From Benzoatithermus sp963720725 (lineage in GTDB: Bacteria; Pseudomonadota; Alphaproteobacteria; Geminicoccales; Geminicoccaceae): a DNA stretch of 64,000 bases. This document shows, one piece after another, positions 1-7,853 of this stretch. Both the position numbers and the translations under genes were made by a program. Every line of letters starts with the position of its first letter. Position 1 is the stretch's first letter. The stretch is from contig CAVRGN010000002.1 of assembly GCA_963720725.1 (NCBI GenBank), positions 62,001-126,000 of the forward strand. Reading direction: 5' to 3'. Under the pieces are notes generated by a model. It saw only the letters and a list, made by a program, of their open reading frames with translations. It made no database searches and was not told the DNA's origin.

Positions 1-665
1 TTCTCCGCTACGACGCGTGCGTTCGGCGTCCATTCGATGATGCGGAACGCACCGTTGCTGACGATGTTGCCCGGCTTGACCCAGTCGCTGCCATACTTGT
101 CGATCACGTGCTTGGGCACCGGAAACGAGGTGTAGTGCGTGAGCAGCTCCAGGAAGTAGCCCGTGGGGTTCTCCAGGGTCACCTCGAGCGTCTTGTCGTC
201 GAGCGCCTTCACGCCGAGCTGCGTCAGGTCCGTGATTTCGCCGGAATTGATCTTCTCCGCGTTCTTCACCGGATACATGATCGACGCATACTCGGCCGCG
301 GTCGCCGGATCGAGCAGTCGCCGCCAACTGTAGACGAAGTCCTCGGCGGTCACCGGCGTGCCGTCGGACCATTTGTGGTCGCGCAGCTTGAAGGTGTAGG
401 TCAAGCCGTCGTCGCTGATGTCCCAGCTCTCGGCGGCGCCGGGGATCGGCGTGGCGTCAGCGGCATCGGTCAAGAGGCCCATGAAGGCGTCGCCGACGAT
501 GTAGTTCTCCCAGGTGCCAGAGACGACATGCGGGTCGAGGCTCTTGGGCTCGCCCATCGTGGCCATGCGGTAGACCATCTCGGCGTGCGCTGCAGAGGGC
601 ATTGCCAGCATGCCCAGGCACAGGGTCGAAGCCGCGAAGATAGCTCCCAGACTACGGCGGCGCAT
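1..665 (-). CDS. Oligopeptide ABC transporter substrate-binding protein, N-terminal part (runs off left edge)
   Basis: Periplasmic binding protein of the OppA/DppA (SBP_bac_5) family, which captures peptides for an ABC importer. About 221 residues are visible; the rest lies left of the window. Residues 1-28 form a signal peptide (MRRRSLGAIFAAST start, cleavage likely after SAAHA). Family motifs follow: GEPKSLDPHV near residue 38 and WSDGTPVTAEDFVYSW near residue 105. The ATG at 663-665 is preceded by a good GGGAGG ribosome site. Its permeases and ATPases would lie outside the window, so its transporter partners are unknown. Family assignment is secure; substrate is inferred only from the family. 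Confidence 0.9.
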   Translation of the reverse strand, partial: MRRRSLGAIFAASTLCLGMLAMPSAAHAEMVYRMATMGEPKSLDPHVVSGTWENYIVGDAFMGLLTDAADATPIPGAAESWDISDDGLTYTFKLRDHKWSDGTPVTAEDFVYSWRRLLDPATAAEYASIMYPVKNAEKINSGEITDLTQLGVKALDDKTLEVTLENPTGYFLELLTHYTSFPVPKHVIDKYGSDWVKPGNIVSNGAFRIIEWTPNARVVAE

Positions 666-840
666 GTGTTCCTCCCGAACTGCGGGCTGGGCGGCCCCGG
701 CGTCTATGCCGGGCCGAACATGCCGGAACCGTAGGACCGTCGGGCATGGGCGGCAATCGGGAATGCTCATCCCCAGGGCTGGCGTTGCCTCGCGCCGCCG
801 CTATGGTCGCGATGTGAAGGTCTAGAACGTTCGGTTCGGC

Positions 841-2151
841 ATGAGCCCCAAGCAACTCGGCACCGCGCTCGCCTTGACGCTGGCGCTGAATATCGCCGCG
901 GCCCGCGCCCAGGAAGGGCCGGCCACGGCTCCGGCCGCCCCCTCGTTCGACGAGGTGCAGGCGACGATCAAGCGCATGCAGGAGCGGCTGAACCGTCTGG
1001 GTGACGCCGCCGCCGAGCGCGATCAGGCGCTCCGCTTCCTCGAGCAGCAGGTCGACCAAGCCAGCGGGGAGATCGCCGGCACCGGCAAGACCAACGAGTC
1101 GCTGCGCGGCGAGGCCGCCGCCCTCTCGACCCAGGTCGAGGATTTGAGCCGTCGCCGCGACGAGCTGCAGGGCCAAGTCGGCGAGCGTGGTGCTGCCGTC
1201 GAGGATCTGCGCACGCAGATCGCCGACCTGTCGGCCGAACTGGGCCAGGCGAAGTCCGCCGGCACGGCGCTGTCTCGCGAGCTGGCGTCGGCCACCGCCG
1301 AGCTCGCGGCCGCGAAGGCGCGCGAGGGCGATCTCGCGGCGAGGATCGCGACGCTGGAGGCGACGGCGGACTCGTCCACCAAGACCTCGGCCGAGAGGAT
1401 CGCAGCGGCGGAGGCCGCGGCGGCGGATCAGGCGGCCACGGCCCAGCAGCTGCGGCAGCAGCTCGCCGCCCTCGCCCGTACCGTCGGCGAGAACACCAAG
1501 GCGGCAGCCGATCGCATCGCCGAATCCCAGCGCCTCGCGGCGGACCTGCGCCGCGAGCGCGACGGGCTGAGGTCCGAGGTGGAGGATCTCAACCGGCTGC
1601 TGGCCTCCGCCGAGACCAAGATCGACGCGCAGCAGGATGCCATCGACGGCCTCGACGAGCGGCTCAACGATGCCCTGAAGGCGAAGGTGGAGGAACTCGA
1701 GCAGTACCGCTCCCAGTTCTTCGGCGAGCTGCGCCGGGCGCTCGGGGACCGGCCGGACCTGCGCGTGGTCGGCGACCGGTTCGTGTTCCAGTCCGAGCTG
1801 CTGTTCGCCTCGGGCTCGGCCCGGCTCGATCCCGCGGGCCAGGCGCAGCTGCGCCAGCTCGCCGCCACCCTGCAGGACGTGGCGGCCCGGATCCCGCCGG
1901 GACTCGACTGGGTGCTGCGCGTCGACGGCCATACCGATCGCCAGCCGATCCGCGACGGGGCGTTCCGCTCGAACTGGGAGCTGTCGGTCGCGCGCGCGAT
2001 CTCGGTGGTCGAGTTCCTGATCGCGCAGGGCATCCCGCCGACGCATCTTGCGGCCGCCGGTTTTGGCGAGTACCGCCCGATCGACCCGGCCGACGACGAG
2101 GTGGCCTACCGGCGCAATCGTCGCATCGAGTTCAAGCTCACCGAAGGCTGA
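841..2151 (+). CDS. OmpA-family peptidoglycan-binding protein with long coiled coil
   Basis: A 436-residue envelope protein. Residues 1-23 look like a signal peptide (ending AARA). Residues about 34-310 are Ala/Glu/Arg-rich heptad-like sequence expected to form a coiled coil. Residues about 325-436 are an OmpA C-terminal domain, with LRVDGHTDRQPI, SNWELSVARA and RRNRRIEFKL, the segments that bind diaminopimelate in peptidoglycan. Known relatives act in the periplasm as tethers between a membrane or protein complex and the wall. The gene is followed after one base by the nucleoside hydrolase, and a paralogue lies at 3117-4406. Its specific partner is not evident. Confidence 0.85.
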   Translation: MSPKQLGTALALTLALNIAAARAQEGPATAPAAPSFDEVQATIKRMQERLNRLGDAAAERDQALRFLEQQVDQASGEIAGTGKTNESLRGEAAALSTQVEDLSRRRDELQGQVGERGAAVEDLRTQIADLSAELGQAKSAGTALSRELASATAELAAAKAREGDLAARIATLEATADSSTKTSAERIAAAEAAAADQAATAQQLRQQLAALARTVGENTKAAADRIAESQRLAADLRRERDGLRSEVEDLNRLLASAETKIDAQQDAIDGLDERLNDALKAKVEELEQYRSQFFGELRRALGDRPDLRVVGDRFVFQSELLFASGSARLDPAGQAQLRQLAATLQDVAARIPPGLDWVLRVDGHTDRQPIRDGAFRSNWELSVARAISVVEFLIAQGIPPTHLAAAGFGEYRPIDPADDEVAYRRNRRIEFKLTEG

Positions 2152-2152
2152 C

Positions 2153-3091
2153 ATGCCCCAGCATCAGATCATCCTCGACTGCGACCCGGGCCAGGACGAC
2201 GCCGTGGCGATCCTTCTGGCCCTCGGGTCGCCGGAGGAGATCGAGATCATCGCGATCACCACGGTCGCCGGCAACGTGCCGCTGGCCCGCACCACCAGCA
2301 ACGCCCAGCGCATCCTGGCGCTGGCCGGCCGCAACGACGTGAGGGTGCATGCCGGCTGCGCCCGGCCCATTTTGCGGCCGCTGGAGACGGCCGAGTACGT
2401 CCACGGTGAGACCGGGCTGAACGGCGCCACACTGCCCGACCCGCCGGTCGCGGTGGCCGCGGGACACGCGGTCGACGTGATCGTCGACGAGCTCATGGCC
2501 CGGCCGCCCGGCAGCGTCACCTTGTGTCCGATCGGCCCGCTGACCAACGTCGCCCTGGCCATCGTCAAGGAGCCGGCGATCGTGCCGCGGATCAAGGAAA
2601 TCGTCCTCATGGGCGGATCCATGGAACTCGGCAATGTCACCGCCGCCGCCGAGTTCAACATCTACGTCGATCCGCATGCCGCGCGGGTCGTGTTCGAATC
2701 TGGCGCCCCGATCGTGATGCTGGGCCTGGACGTCACCCACAAGGCCCTGGTCACCGACGGGCGGCTCGCCCGGATCAAGGCGATCGCCAGCCCGGTGGCG
2801 ACGGCCTGCGCCGGGCTGCTGGACTTCTTCAACCGCTACGACAAGGAGCGGTACCACCTCCCGGGCGCGCCGTTGCACGACCCCTGCGTGGTCGCCTATC
2901 TGCTGCGCCCGGAGCTGTTCCGTGGCCAGCAGCGGCGGGTGGACGTGGAGACCGAAGGCACCCACACCTCGGGGCGCACCGTCGTCGACTGGTGGCGGCG
3001 CAGCTCGCGGCCGCCTAACGCGCTGGTGATCAACGACCTCGACGACGAGGGTTTCTTCGACCTGCTCGTCGAACGCCTGGCCCGTCTCTAA
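2153..3091 (+). CDS. Nucleoside hydrolase (inosine-uridine preferring family)
   Basis: A 312-residue N-ribosyl hydrolase that should cleave ribonucleosides to base plus ribose for salvage. The N-terminal DCDPGQDDAVAILLAL is the calcium-binding aspartate cluster of the family; LCPIGPLTNVALA and VLMGGS are further family blocks, and the distal LHDPCVVAYLL supplies the active-site His/Asp region. Length fits the family (about 310-330). The ATG at 2153 is chosen because it starts directly at the conserved domain, one base after the upstream stop, although the frame is open further upstream. It sits between two OmpA-like paralogues, so co-transcription with the first is likely. Base specificity cannot be told. 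Confidence 0.93.
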   Translation: MPQHQIILDCDPGQDDAVAILLALGSPEEIEIIAITTVAGNVPLARTTSNAQRILALAGRNDVRVHAGCARPILRPLETAEYVHGETGLNGATLPDPPVAVAAGHAVDVIVDELMARPPGSVTLCPIGPLTNVALAIVKEPAIVPRIKEIVLMGGSMELGNVTAAAEFNIYVDPHAARVVFESGAPIVMLGLDVTHKALVTDGRLARIKAIASPVATACAGLLDFFNRYDKERYHLPGAPLHDPCVVAYLLRPELFRGQQRRVDVETEGTHTSGRTVVDWWRRSSRPPNALVINDLDDEGFFDLLVERLARL

Positions 3092-3116
3092 CGAATTCAA
3101 GGGGGAGGTACTCTCG

Positions 3117-4406
3117 ATGACCAGGACCTTGCTCGCCGCGCGAGCGGCAGCGTTCGCCACCCTGCTCCTGGCCGCGTCGGCAATCGGATGGGCGCAGGAG
3201 GCGGCGGCCCCGGCCGATCCCGGCAAGGTCGATGCGCTGGAGGGCCAGATCCGGACCATGAACGATCAGGCGGCCCAGCAGAAGGCGCAGCTCGAGGCGC
3301 TGCAGGCCAAGCTGGCCGAGCGCGAGGCCCGGATCTCGGCCCTGACCGCACAGGCATCCGACGCCGCCGACGAGGTCAAGAGCATCCAGCAGCGGCTGTC
3401 GGAGGCCGAATCGGCTCTGGCGGAACGCAATGGCGCGCTGGAGCGGCAGCGGAGCGAGCTCCTGGCCGCGCGCAACGACCTCGCCTCGGCCGAGATGCGC
3501 CTCGACGTCAAGGCCAAGGAAGTCGCCGCCCTCACCACGGCCGGCCGTGAGCTGGTCGCCGCGGGGGAGGAGAACTCCAAGGCGCTCGAGGAGCGCGACG
3601 CCCAGATGGCGGGATTGCGCAGCCAGCTCCTCGCCGCCCGCAACGATCTGGGCTCGGCCGAGACCCACCTCGCCGACAAGGACAGGGAAATCGCCGCCTT
3701 GACCGCGGCCGGCCGGGACCTGGTTGCCGCGGGCGAGGAGTCCGAGAAGCTGGTGGCGGAGCGCGACGCTCAGGTGGCCGGGCTGCGCGGCCTGCTGATG
3801 GCGGCGCGCAACGACCTGGGCTCGGCCGAGGCTCAACTCGCCGGCAAGGACAGGGAAATCGCCGCCCTGGTGGCGGCGGGACGCGAACTGGCGGCCGGGG
3901 GCGAGCAGCTGGCGGCCACCAATGAGGCGCTTGAGCAGGAGCTCGAAGATCTGACCGGCCCGACGGAAGACTTCCTGGCGAGCCTGCAGGAGACGCTCGA
4001 CCCGGACAGCGGGGTGCGGATCGAGGACGACCGCCTGATCTTCCCCGGCGACCTGGCATTCGTGTCGGGCTCGGCCCGGCTGACCCCGGCGGCGCGCGAC
4101 AAGGCCCTGGAGCTCGGCCGTGAGATCGCGGCGGCCACCGACGTGCTGCCCGTCGACGGCGACTGGGTCCTGCGCGTCGACGGCCACACCGACCGCCAGC
4201 CGGTCGGCGGCCGCACGTTCGCCTCCAACCGCGAGCTGTCCGCGGCCCGCGCACTGGAGATGGTCGAGGTGCTGAGCGAGGCCGGCGTGCCGCAGGAGAG
4301 GCTGCTGCCGGCGGCGTTCGGCGAATACCGGCCGCTCGACCCCGCGGACACGCAAGAGGCCTACCGGGCGAACCGCCGAATCGAGCTGCAGCTAGACGAG
4401 CGCTGA
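3117..4406 (+). CDS. OmpA-family peptidoglycan-binding protein with 56-residue coiled-coil repeats
   Basis: A 429-residue paralogue of the 841-2151 product. Residues 1-27 are a signal peptide; residues about 35-285 are coiled coil; residues about 300-429 are an OmpA domain (LRVDGHTDRQPV, SNRELSAARA, RANRRIELQL). Unlike its sister, the stalk contains nearly three tandem copies of a 56-residue unit beginning LLAARNDL at residues 115, 171 and 227. Fifty-six is exactly eight heptads, so the repeat lengthens the rod without breaking the coiled-coil register. A GGGGGAGG ribosome site precedes the ATG. Probably a periplasmic spacer anchored to peptidoglycan; function beyond that is inference. Confidence 0.85.
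   Translation: MTRTLLAARAAAFATLLLAASAIGWAQEAAAPADPGKVDALEGQIRTMNDQAAQQKAQLEALQAKLAEREARISALTAQASDAADEVKSIQQRLSEAESALAERNGALERQRSELLAARNDLASAEMRLDVKAKEVAALTTAGRELVAAGEENSKALEERDAQMAGLRSQLLAARNDLGSAETHLADKDREIAALTAAGRDLVAAGEESEKLVAERDAQVAGLRGLLMAARNDLGSAEAQLAGKDREIAALVAAGRELAAGGEQLAATNEALEQELEDLTGPTEDFLASLQETLDPDSGVRIEDDRLIFPGDLAFVSGSARLTPAARDKALELGREIAAATDVLPVDGDWVLRVDGHTDRQPVGGRTFASNRELSAARALEMVEVLSEAGVPQERLLPAAFGEYRPLDPADTQEAYRANRRIELQLDER
3459..3920 (+). repeat. In-frame tandem repeat, 168-base period, about 2.7 copies
   Basis: Within the coiled-coil coding region, the segment encoding LLAARNDLGSAE ... LAxKDREIAALxAAGR recurs at intervals of 168 bases (56 codons). The ARND tetrapeptide falls at residues 118, 174 and 230. 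The copies are imperfect at the DNA level, so the duplication is not very recent, but the period is exact. Confidence 0.8.
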
Positions 4407-4412
4407 GGGCCC

Positions 4413-5654
4413 TCAGGCGGCGGACCGCCATGCCGCCGCCGCTCCGGCGAGGTAGGCCGAAAGATGGTCGGCGAGGTCGGCCGCGTCGGCGCCGGCTCCG
4501 TCGATCAGCGTCGACTTGCGTCGGCGCATGAACGGCAGGCCCATGACGTAGAGGCCCGGCGAAGCCACCACGCCGCCCTCGTGGACAATGCGGCCCTTGC
4601 GATCGACCACCGGCACGTCGAGCCAGCCATGGTCCGGACGGTAGCCGATGGCCCAGACGATCGTGGCCACCTCGCCGCTGCCGAGATCGAGGCTCAGGCG
4701 GGGCCGGTCGGGGACGAGGGTCGGGCCGTCGCGGTACCCGGCACCGCCGCCGCCCGCGATGGCGTCGAACTGGTCCAGCAGCCGGCCGAGCTTCAGATCC
4801 GCCAGCGTACAGCAATTGCGCAGCGAGCCCGAGAACTGCAGTCGGCCGTCGTGCAGCCCGGCGACCCGGCCGACCAGCTCGACGCCCATACGGCTCAGCG
4901 CGTTGAGGTCGAGCGTGCGCCGCTCCGGCGAGCCCACGAGCTGGAACGACGGGAGGCGACGCGCTCGCGCGAGGTCGTCGACCTGGTCGTAGCGCTGGTC
5001 GAGCACCCCGGCCCGATCCAGCCACCATTGGACGTCGCGCCCTCGGTAGATCCGCGGCACGCGCACATGCTCGCCGACGGAGAGGATCACGGGCCGGCCC
5101 GAGCGATGGATCTCCTCGGCGAGCTGCACCCCGGTCGCCGAGGCGCCGACGACCAGCACGCCGCCCGGCGCCAGCTGGTCGGGCGCCCGGTAGTCTCTGG
5201 GCGTCACGCAGCGTATCGACGACGGCAGCGCCGCGGCGAGCGGAGGCACGCAAGGAAGGTTGCAGGCGCCGCTGGCGATGACCACGCTCCGGGCCTGCCA
5301 GGTGCCGCGGTCGGTGACGGCGAGGTAGCCGCCGTCGATCCGCCGCAGGCCGGTCACGCGCGTGGCGGTCTGGACCGGCGCCGCGATGGTTCGCGCGTAG
5401 CCCTCGATCAGCCCGATCACCTCGGGCATGGAGCGGAAGCCGTCCGGATCGGCGTTGCTGGCGCCGAGGCCCGGCAGCCGGCTCTGCCAGTTGGGCGTCA
5501 GCAGCCGGAGCGAGTCCCAGCGCTCGGTGCGCCACGAGTTGGCGACCTCGCCGCGCTCGAGGATCACATGGTCGATCGACCGCTTGCCGAGGCAGTGGCT
5601 CATCGCCAGCCCGGCATGACCGGCGCCGATGACCAGGCAGGTGACCTTGCGCAT
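4413..5654 (-). CDS. Flavin-dependent monooxygenase / NAD(P)-binding oxidoreductase
   Basis: A 413-residue FAD enzyme related to flavin-containing monooxygenases (CzcO/TrkA-like). The N-terminal VIGAGHAGLAMSHCL is the GxGxxG FAD-binding fold; WDSLRLLTPNWQSRLPG is a block typical of this subgroup; VLVVGASATGVQLAEEI near residue 165 is the second, NADPH-binding Rossmann motif; and TIVWAIGYRPDHGWL is the ATG-like C-terminal motif. It is convergent with the OmpA-like gene, the two stops being six bases apart inside a short palindrome. Substrate is unknown. Identification as a flavoprotein oxygenase is strong, but the exact reaction is not. Confidence 0.85.
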   Translation of the reverse strand: MRKVTCLVIGAGHAGLAMSHCLGKRSIDHVILERGEVANSWRTERWDSLRLLTPNWQSRLPGLGASNADPDGFRSMPEVIGLIEGYARTIAAPVQTATRVTGLRRIDGGYLAVTDRGTWQARSVVIASGACNLPCVPPLAAALPSSIRCVTPRDYRAPDQLAPGGVLVVGASATGVQLAEEIHRSGRPVILSVGEHVRVPRIYRGRDVQWWLDRAGVLDQRYDQVDDLARARRLPSFQLVGSPERRTLDLNALSRMGVELVGRVAGLHDGRLQFSGSLRNCCTLADLKLGRLLDQFDAIAGGGGAGYRDGPTLVPDRPRLSLDLGSGEVATIVWAIGYRPDHGWLDVPVVDRKGRIVHEGGVVASPGLYVMGLPFMRRRKSTLIDGAGADAADLADHLSAYLAGAAAAWRSAA

Positions 5655-5679
5655 GGCTCCCGCTCCGTGCTGCTACCGA

Positions 5680-6240
5680 CTACTTCACCTCAACGGTGAC
5701 GTCGGTCGGGTTGGTGATGATGTCGAACACGGCCGAGCGCTTCTGCGACTGGGCCACCAGTGCGCGGATCTCGTCCGGGGTCGCGTCGGCATCGATCTCG
5801 TAGGTGACCTTGATCCCGTCGAAGCCGTTGCGGACGTCGCCGTCGATACCGAGGATGCCTTGCAGGTCCATGGCACCCTCGAGCGTCGCCCTGACCGAGC
5901 GCAGCTGGATGCTGCGGTTCTGAGCGATGGCTGCGATGCCAGCGGTCAGGCAGCCGCCCAGACCGATGAGCACGTACTCGACCGGGGTGGGGCCATTGTC
6001 CTCCGAGGCGAAGATCTCGGGGTGGTCGGCGTCGAAGGTGAACTCGGTCTTGTGGCGCTGGTCCTGGCCCAATCCGAAGAAGCCGGCGACCGTCGAGCGG
6101 CTGTGGGTGCCGTTCACCCAGGCGCAGGTCGCCTTCCAGTTGAACCGCGCCGCCTCCGGTGCCGCGGTCAACGCCTCGCGGGCGCCGAGCAGGGCGGCGA
6201 CATCGACCCCGTTGTTCACGATCTGCTCACTGGTGGGCAT
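5680..6240 (-). CDS. OsmC family protein (third gene of OsmC-methyltransferase-OsmC operon)
   Basis: A 186-residue OsmC/Ohr-fold protein. It has the central GGCLTAGIAAIAQNRSI block with the peroxidatic-type cysteine, preceded by GPTPVEYVLIGL. The second catalytic cysteine of classical Ohr/OsmC, in a H-x-x-C-P motif, is replaced by serine in the stretch SQKRSAVFDII. Thus the usual cysteine-pair hydroperoxidase chemistry is doubtful; many such OsmC homologues have unknown roles. The ATG at 6238-6240 overlaps the end of the methyltransferase gene by 14 bases, indicating translational coupling. A different OsmC-family member begins the same operon. Confidence 0.88.
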   Translation of the reverse strand: MPTSEQIVNNGVDVAALLGAREALTAAPEAARFNWKATCAWVNGTHSRSTVAGFFGLGQDQRHKTEFTFDADHPEIFASEDNGPTPVEYVLIGLGGCLTAGIAAIAQNRSIQLRSVRATLEGAMDLQGILGIDGDVRNGFDGIKVTYEIDADATPDEIRALVAQSQKRSAVFDIITNPTDVTVEVK

Positions 6241-7090
6241 GATTGAACTCCCTGTCGCGCCGGATGAGCGAGGCGGACGCCCGGGCGGCGGCGACGACGA
6301 ACTCGCCCGGGATCCGATAGCCATCGCCGACCGCGTAGGCGGCGATGGAGCGAAGGTATTCGGCGTGCACAGCCGCGCGGGTGGCCGCGTCGAAGCGGCC
6401 ATAGGCCAGCGCCACCGGTCCGCCGAGGAAGGCCGCGCGCAGCGCCTCCTCGGCCGAGGCATAGGCGAGCACCGTCCGGATCCGCTCGACCTCCACGCCG
6501 GCGAAGCCGGCGGCGGCGAAGGATCGCGCCAGCGTGTCGCCGGTGCCGAGATGGAAGAACATCGGGCAGACGTCGGAAGCCACCCGGGCATCGGTGATCG
6601 GGAAGATCTCGGCCCAGCCGCAGGCTTGGCGCGCACCCCACACCGCCACCGCCGCCCTGCCCCAGGGGCGCAGCACACGCCGCATCTCCTGGAGCGCCCG
6701 CACCGGGTCGGGAACGTACATGAGCCCGAGCCCGCACAGCGCCACGTCGAAGCTGCGGTCGGCGAGCGGCAGATCCTCGGCGTCCGCGCGCTCGAAGCGT
6801 GCCTGGCGCAGGCCCTGTCCGGTGGCGGCGCGCGCCGCCACATCGATCATCTCCCCAGAGATATCGGTGCCGACGACCGTACCGGCGGCACCTACCGCCC
6901 GTGCTGCCCGCAGGCTCACCAAGCCGCTGCCGCACGCCACGTCGAGCACCTGCTCGCCCCGATTGAGTGCGGCGATCTCAAACATCGAGTCGTGCGCCGG
7001 CGCGAGCTGGGCCCGCCAGCCATCCTCGTAGCAGGCGGCGGCCCGATCCCAACCGTAGCGCTGGATCCGTCGTTGCAGGCGCCCATCCAT
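6227..7090 (-). CDS. Class I SAM-dependent methyltransferase
   Basis: A 287-residue methyltransferase of the UbiE/type-11 group. VLDVACGSGLVSLRAA near residue 50 is motif I (SAM-binding glycine loop); VGTDISGEMI supplies the acidic residue binding the SAM ribose; RADAEDLPLADRSFDVALC is motif II/III; and EMRRVLRPWGRAAVAVWG is the post-motif strand. Start ATG at 7088-7090 lies five bases past the stop of the upstream OsmC gene, so the three genes form a compact operon. Its substrate is not predictable; small-molecule methylation (thiol, quinone or lipid) is possible. Confidence 0.88.
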   Translation of the reverse strand: MDGRLQRRIQRYGWDRAAACYEDGWRAQLAPAHDSMFEIAALNRGEQVLDVACGSGLVSLRAARAVGAAGTVVGTDISGEMIDVAARAATGQGLRQARFERADAEDLPLADRSFDVALCGLGLMYVPDPVRALQEMRRVLRPWGRAAVAVWGARQACGWAEIFPITDARVASDVCPMFFHLGTGDTLARSFAAAGFAGVEVERIRTVLAYASAEEALRAAFLGGPVALAYGRFDAATRAAVHAEYLRSIAAYAVGDGYRIPGEFVVAAARASASLIRRDREFNHAHQ

Positions 7091-7095
7091 GACCG

Positions 7096-7617
7096 TCAGA
7101 CCTCCTGGCCGCTCAGGTGGATGGCCCGGCGGAGCGGGACCGCCCGGCCGAAAATGTCGAGGTAGGGGCTGTGGCGCTCGACCCGGTCGAGCAGCCGGTC
7201 GAGCTCGACCGCAGATGCCGGACTGTCGATGGCGATCCGGTAGCGGACCTCGCTGTAGCCGGGCTGGATGTCCGCGCCGACGCCGAGTTCGCCGCGGGCA
7301 TTGAAATCCGCCTCGACCTCGACCTCCACCCCACGCAGCTCGACTCCCAGGCGAGCCGCCCAGCTGGCGACCCCGATGGCAAGGCAGCTCGCGAGCGCGC
7401 CGCGGCCCAACATGCCCGGCGTCGGCGCCGTCTCCTCGCCGCCTGCCTTGGCCGGCATGTCGGCATGAAGCCGCCACGGCCCTTCTGCGATTTCGCAGCT
7501 GAGCCCGTCGACCAGACGCGCCTTGGTGCTGCCGGTCAGGAAGCCGCGCGACGGCTTGAGCGCCAGCATCTGGGCATTGCGCTCGGCAATCCGGCGGATG
7601 GTGTCGACGTCGGGCAT
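7096..7617 (-). CDS. OsmC family protein (first gene of operon)
   Basis: A 173-residue OsmC-like protein, diverged from the one at 5680-6240. The core block is GRGALASCLAIGVASWAARL, containing the first redox-type cysteine; the C-terminal segment reads ERHSPYLDIFG, where classical Ohr/OsmC have H-x-C-P. As in its operon partner, the second cysteine is serine. Start ATG at 7615-7617 has an excellent GGAGGGGG site. It is the promoter-proximal gene and is divergent from spoVR across 236 bases. Confidence 0.85.
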   Translation of the reverse strand: MPDVDTIRRIAERNAQMLALKPSRGFLTGSTKARLVDGLSCEIAEGPWRLHADMPAKAGGEETAPTPGMLGRGALASCLAIGVASWAARLGVELRGVEVEVEADFNARGELGVGADIQPGYSEVRYRIAIDSPASAVELDRLLDRVERHSPYLDIFGRAVPLRRAIHLSGQEV

Positions 7618-7853
7618 GTCCCCCTCCGAGGCGAGTGCGGTAGCCGATGAGGCCAAGACTGCCGCTGGGGTGTTTCGCGCCGATGTCGCGGCACGGCCGC
7701 CACGGTTTCGATTGTTGCACCGTCGCCGACCCCGGCGGATCGGCGACGGCGACCCGCACACCGGGGTCGACGCGAGCGCGGGCTTACTCCATCTTATTGC
7801 TCGTGGCCGGGCGCATCGGGCGGCCCGGCGGCGTCTGCGACGAACTGGGGCCC

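Noticed and set aside
652..2154. 500-codon open frame on the minus strand opposite the first OmpA-like gene
   Set aside because: High-GC shadow: it covers a well-supported gene in full, is low-complexity Arg/Gly/Leu-rich and has no recognisable domain.
4403..4416. Perfect palindrome ctgagggccctcag at the junction of convergent genes
   Set aside because: It has no loop and consists mainly of the two facing stop codons; insufficient as a terminator or operator.
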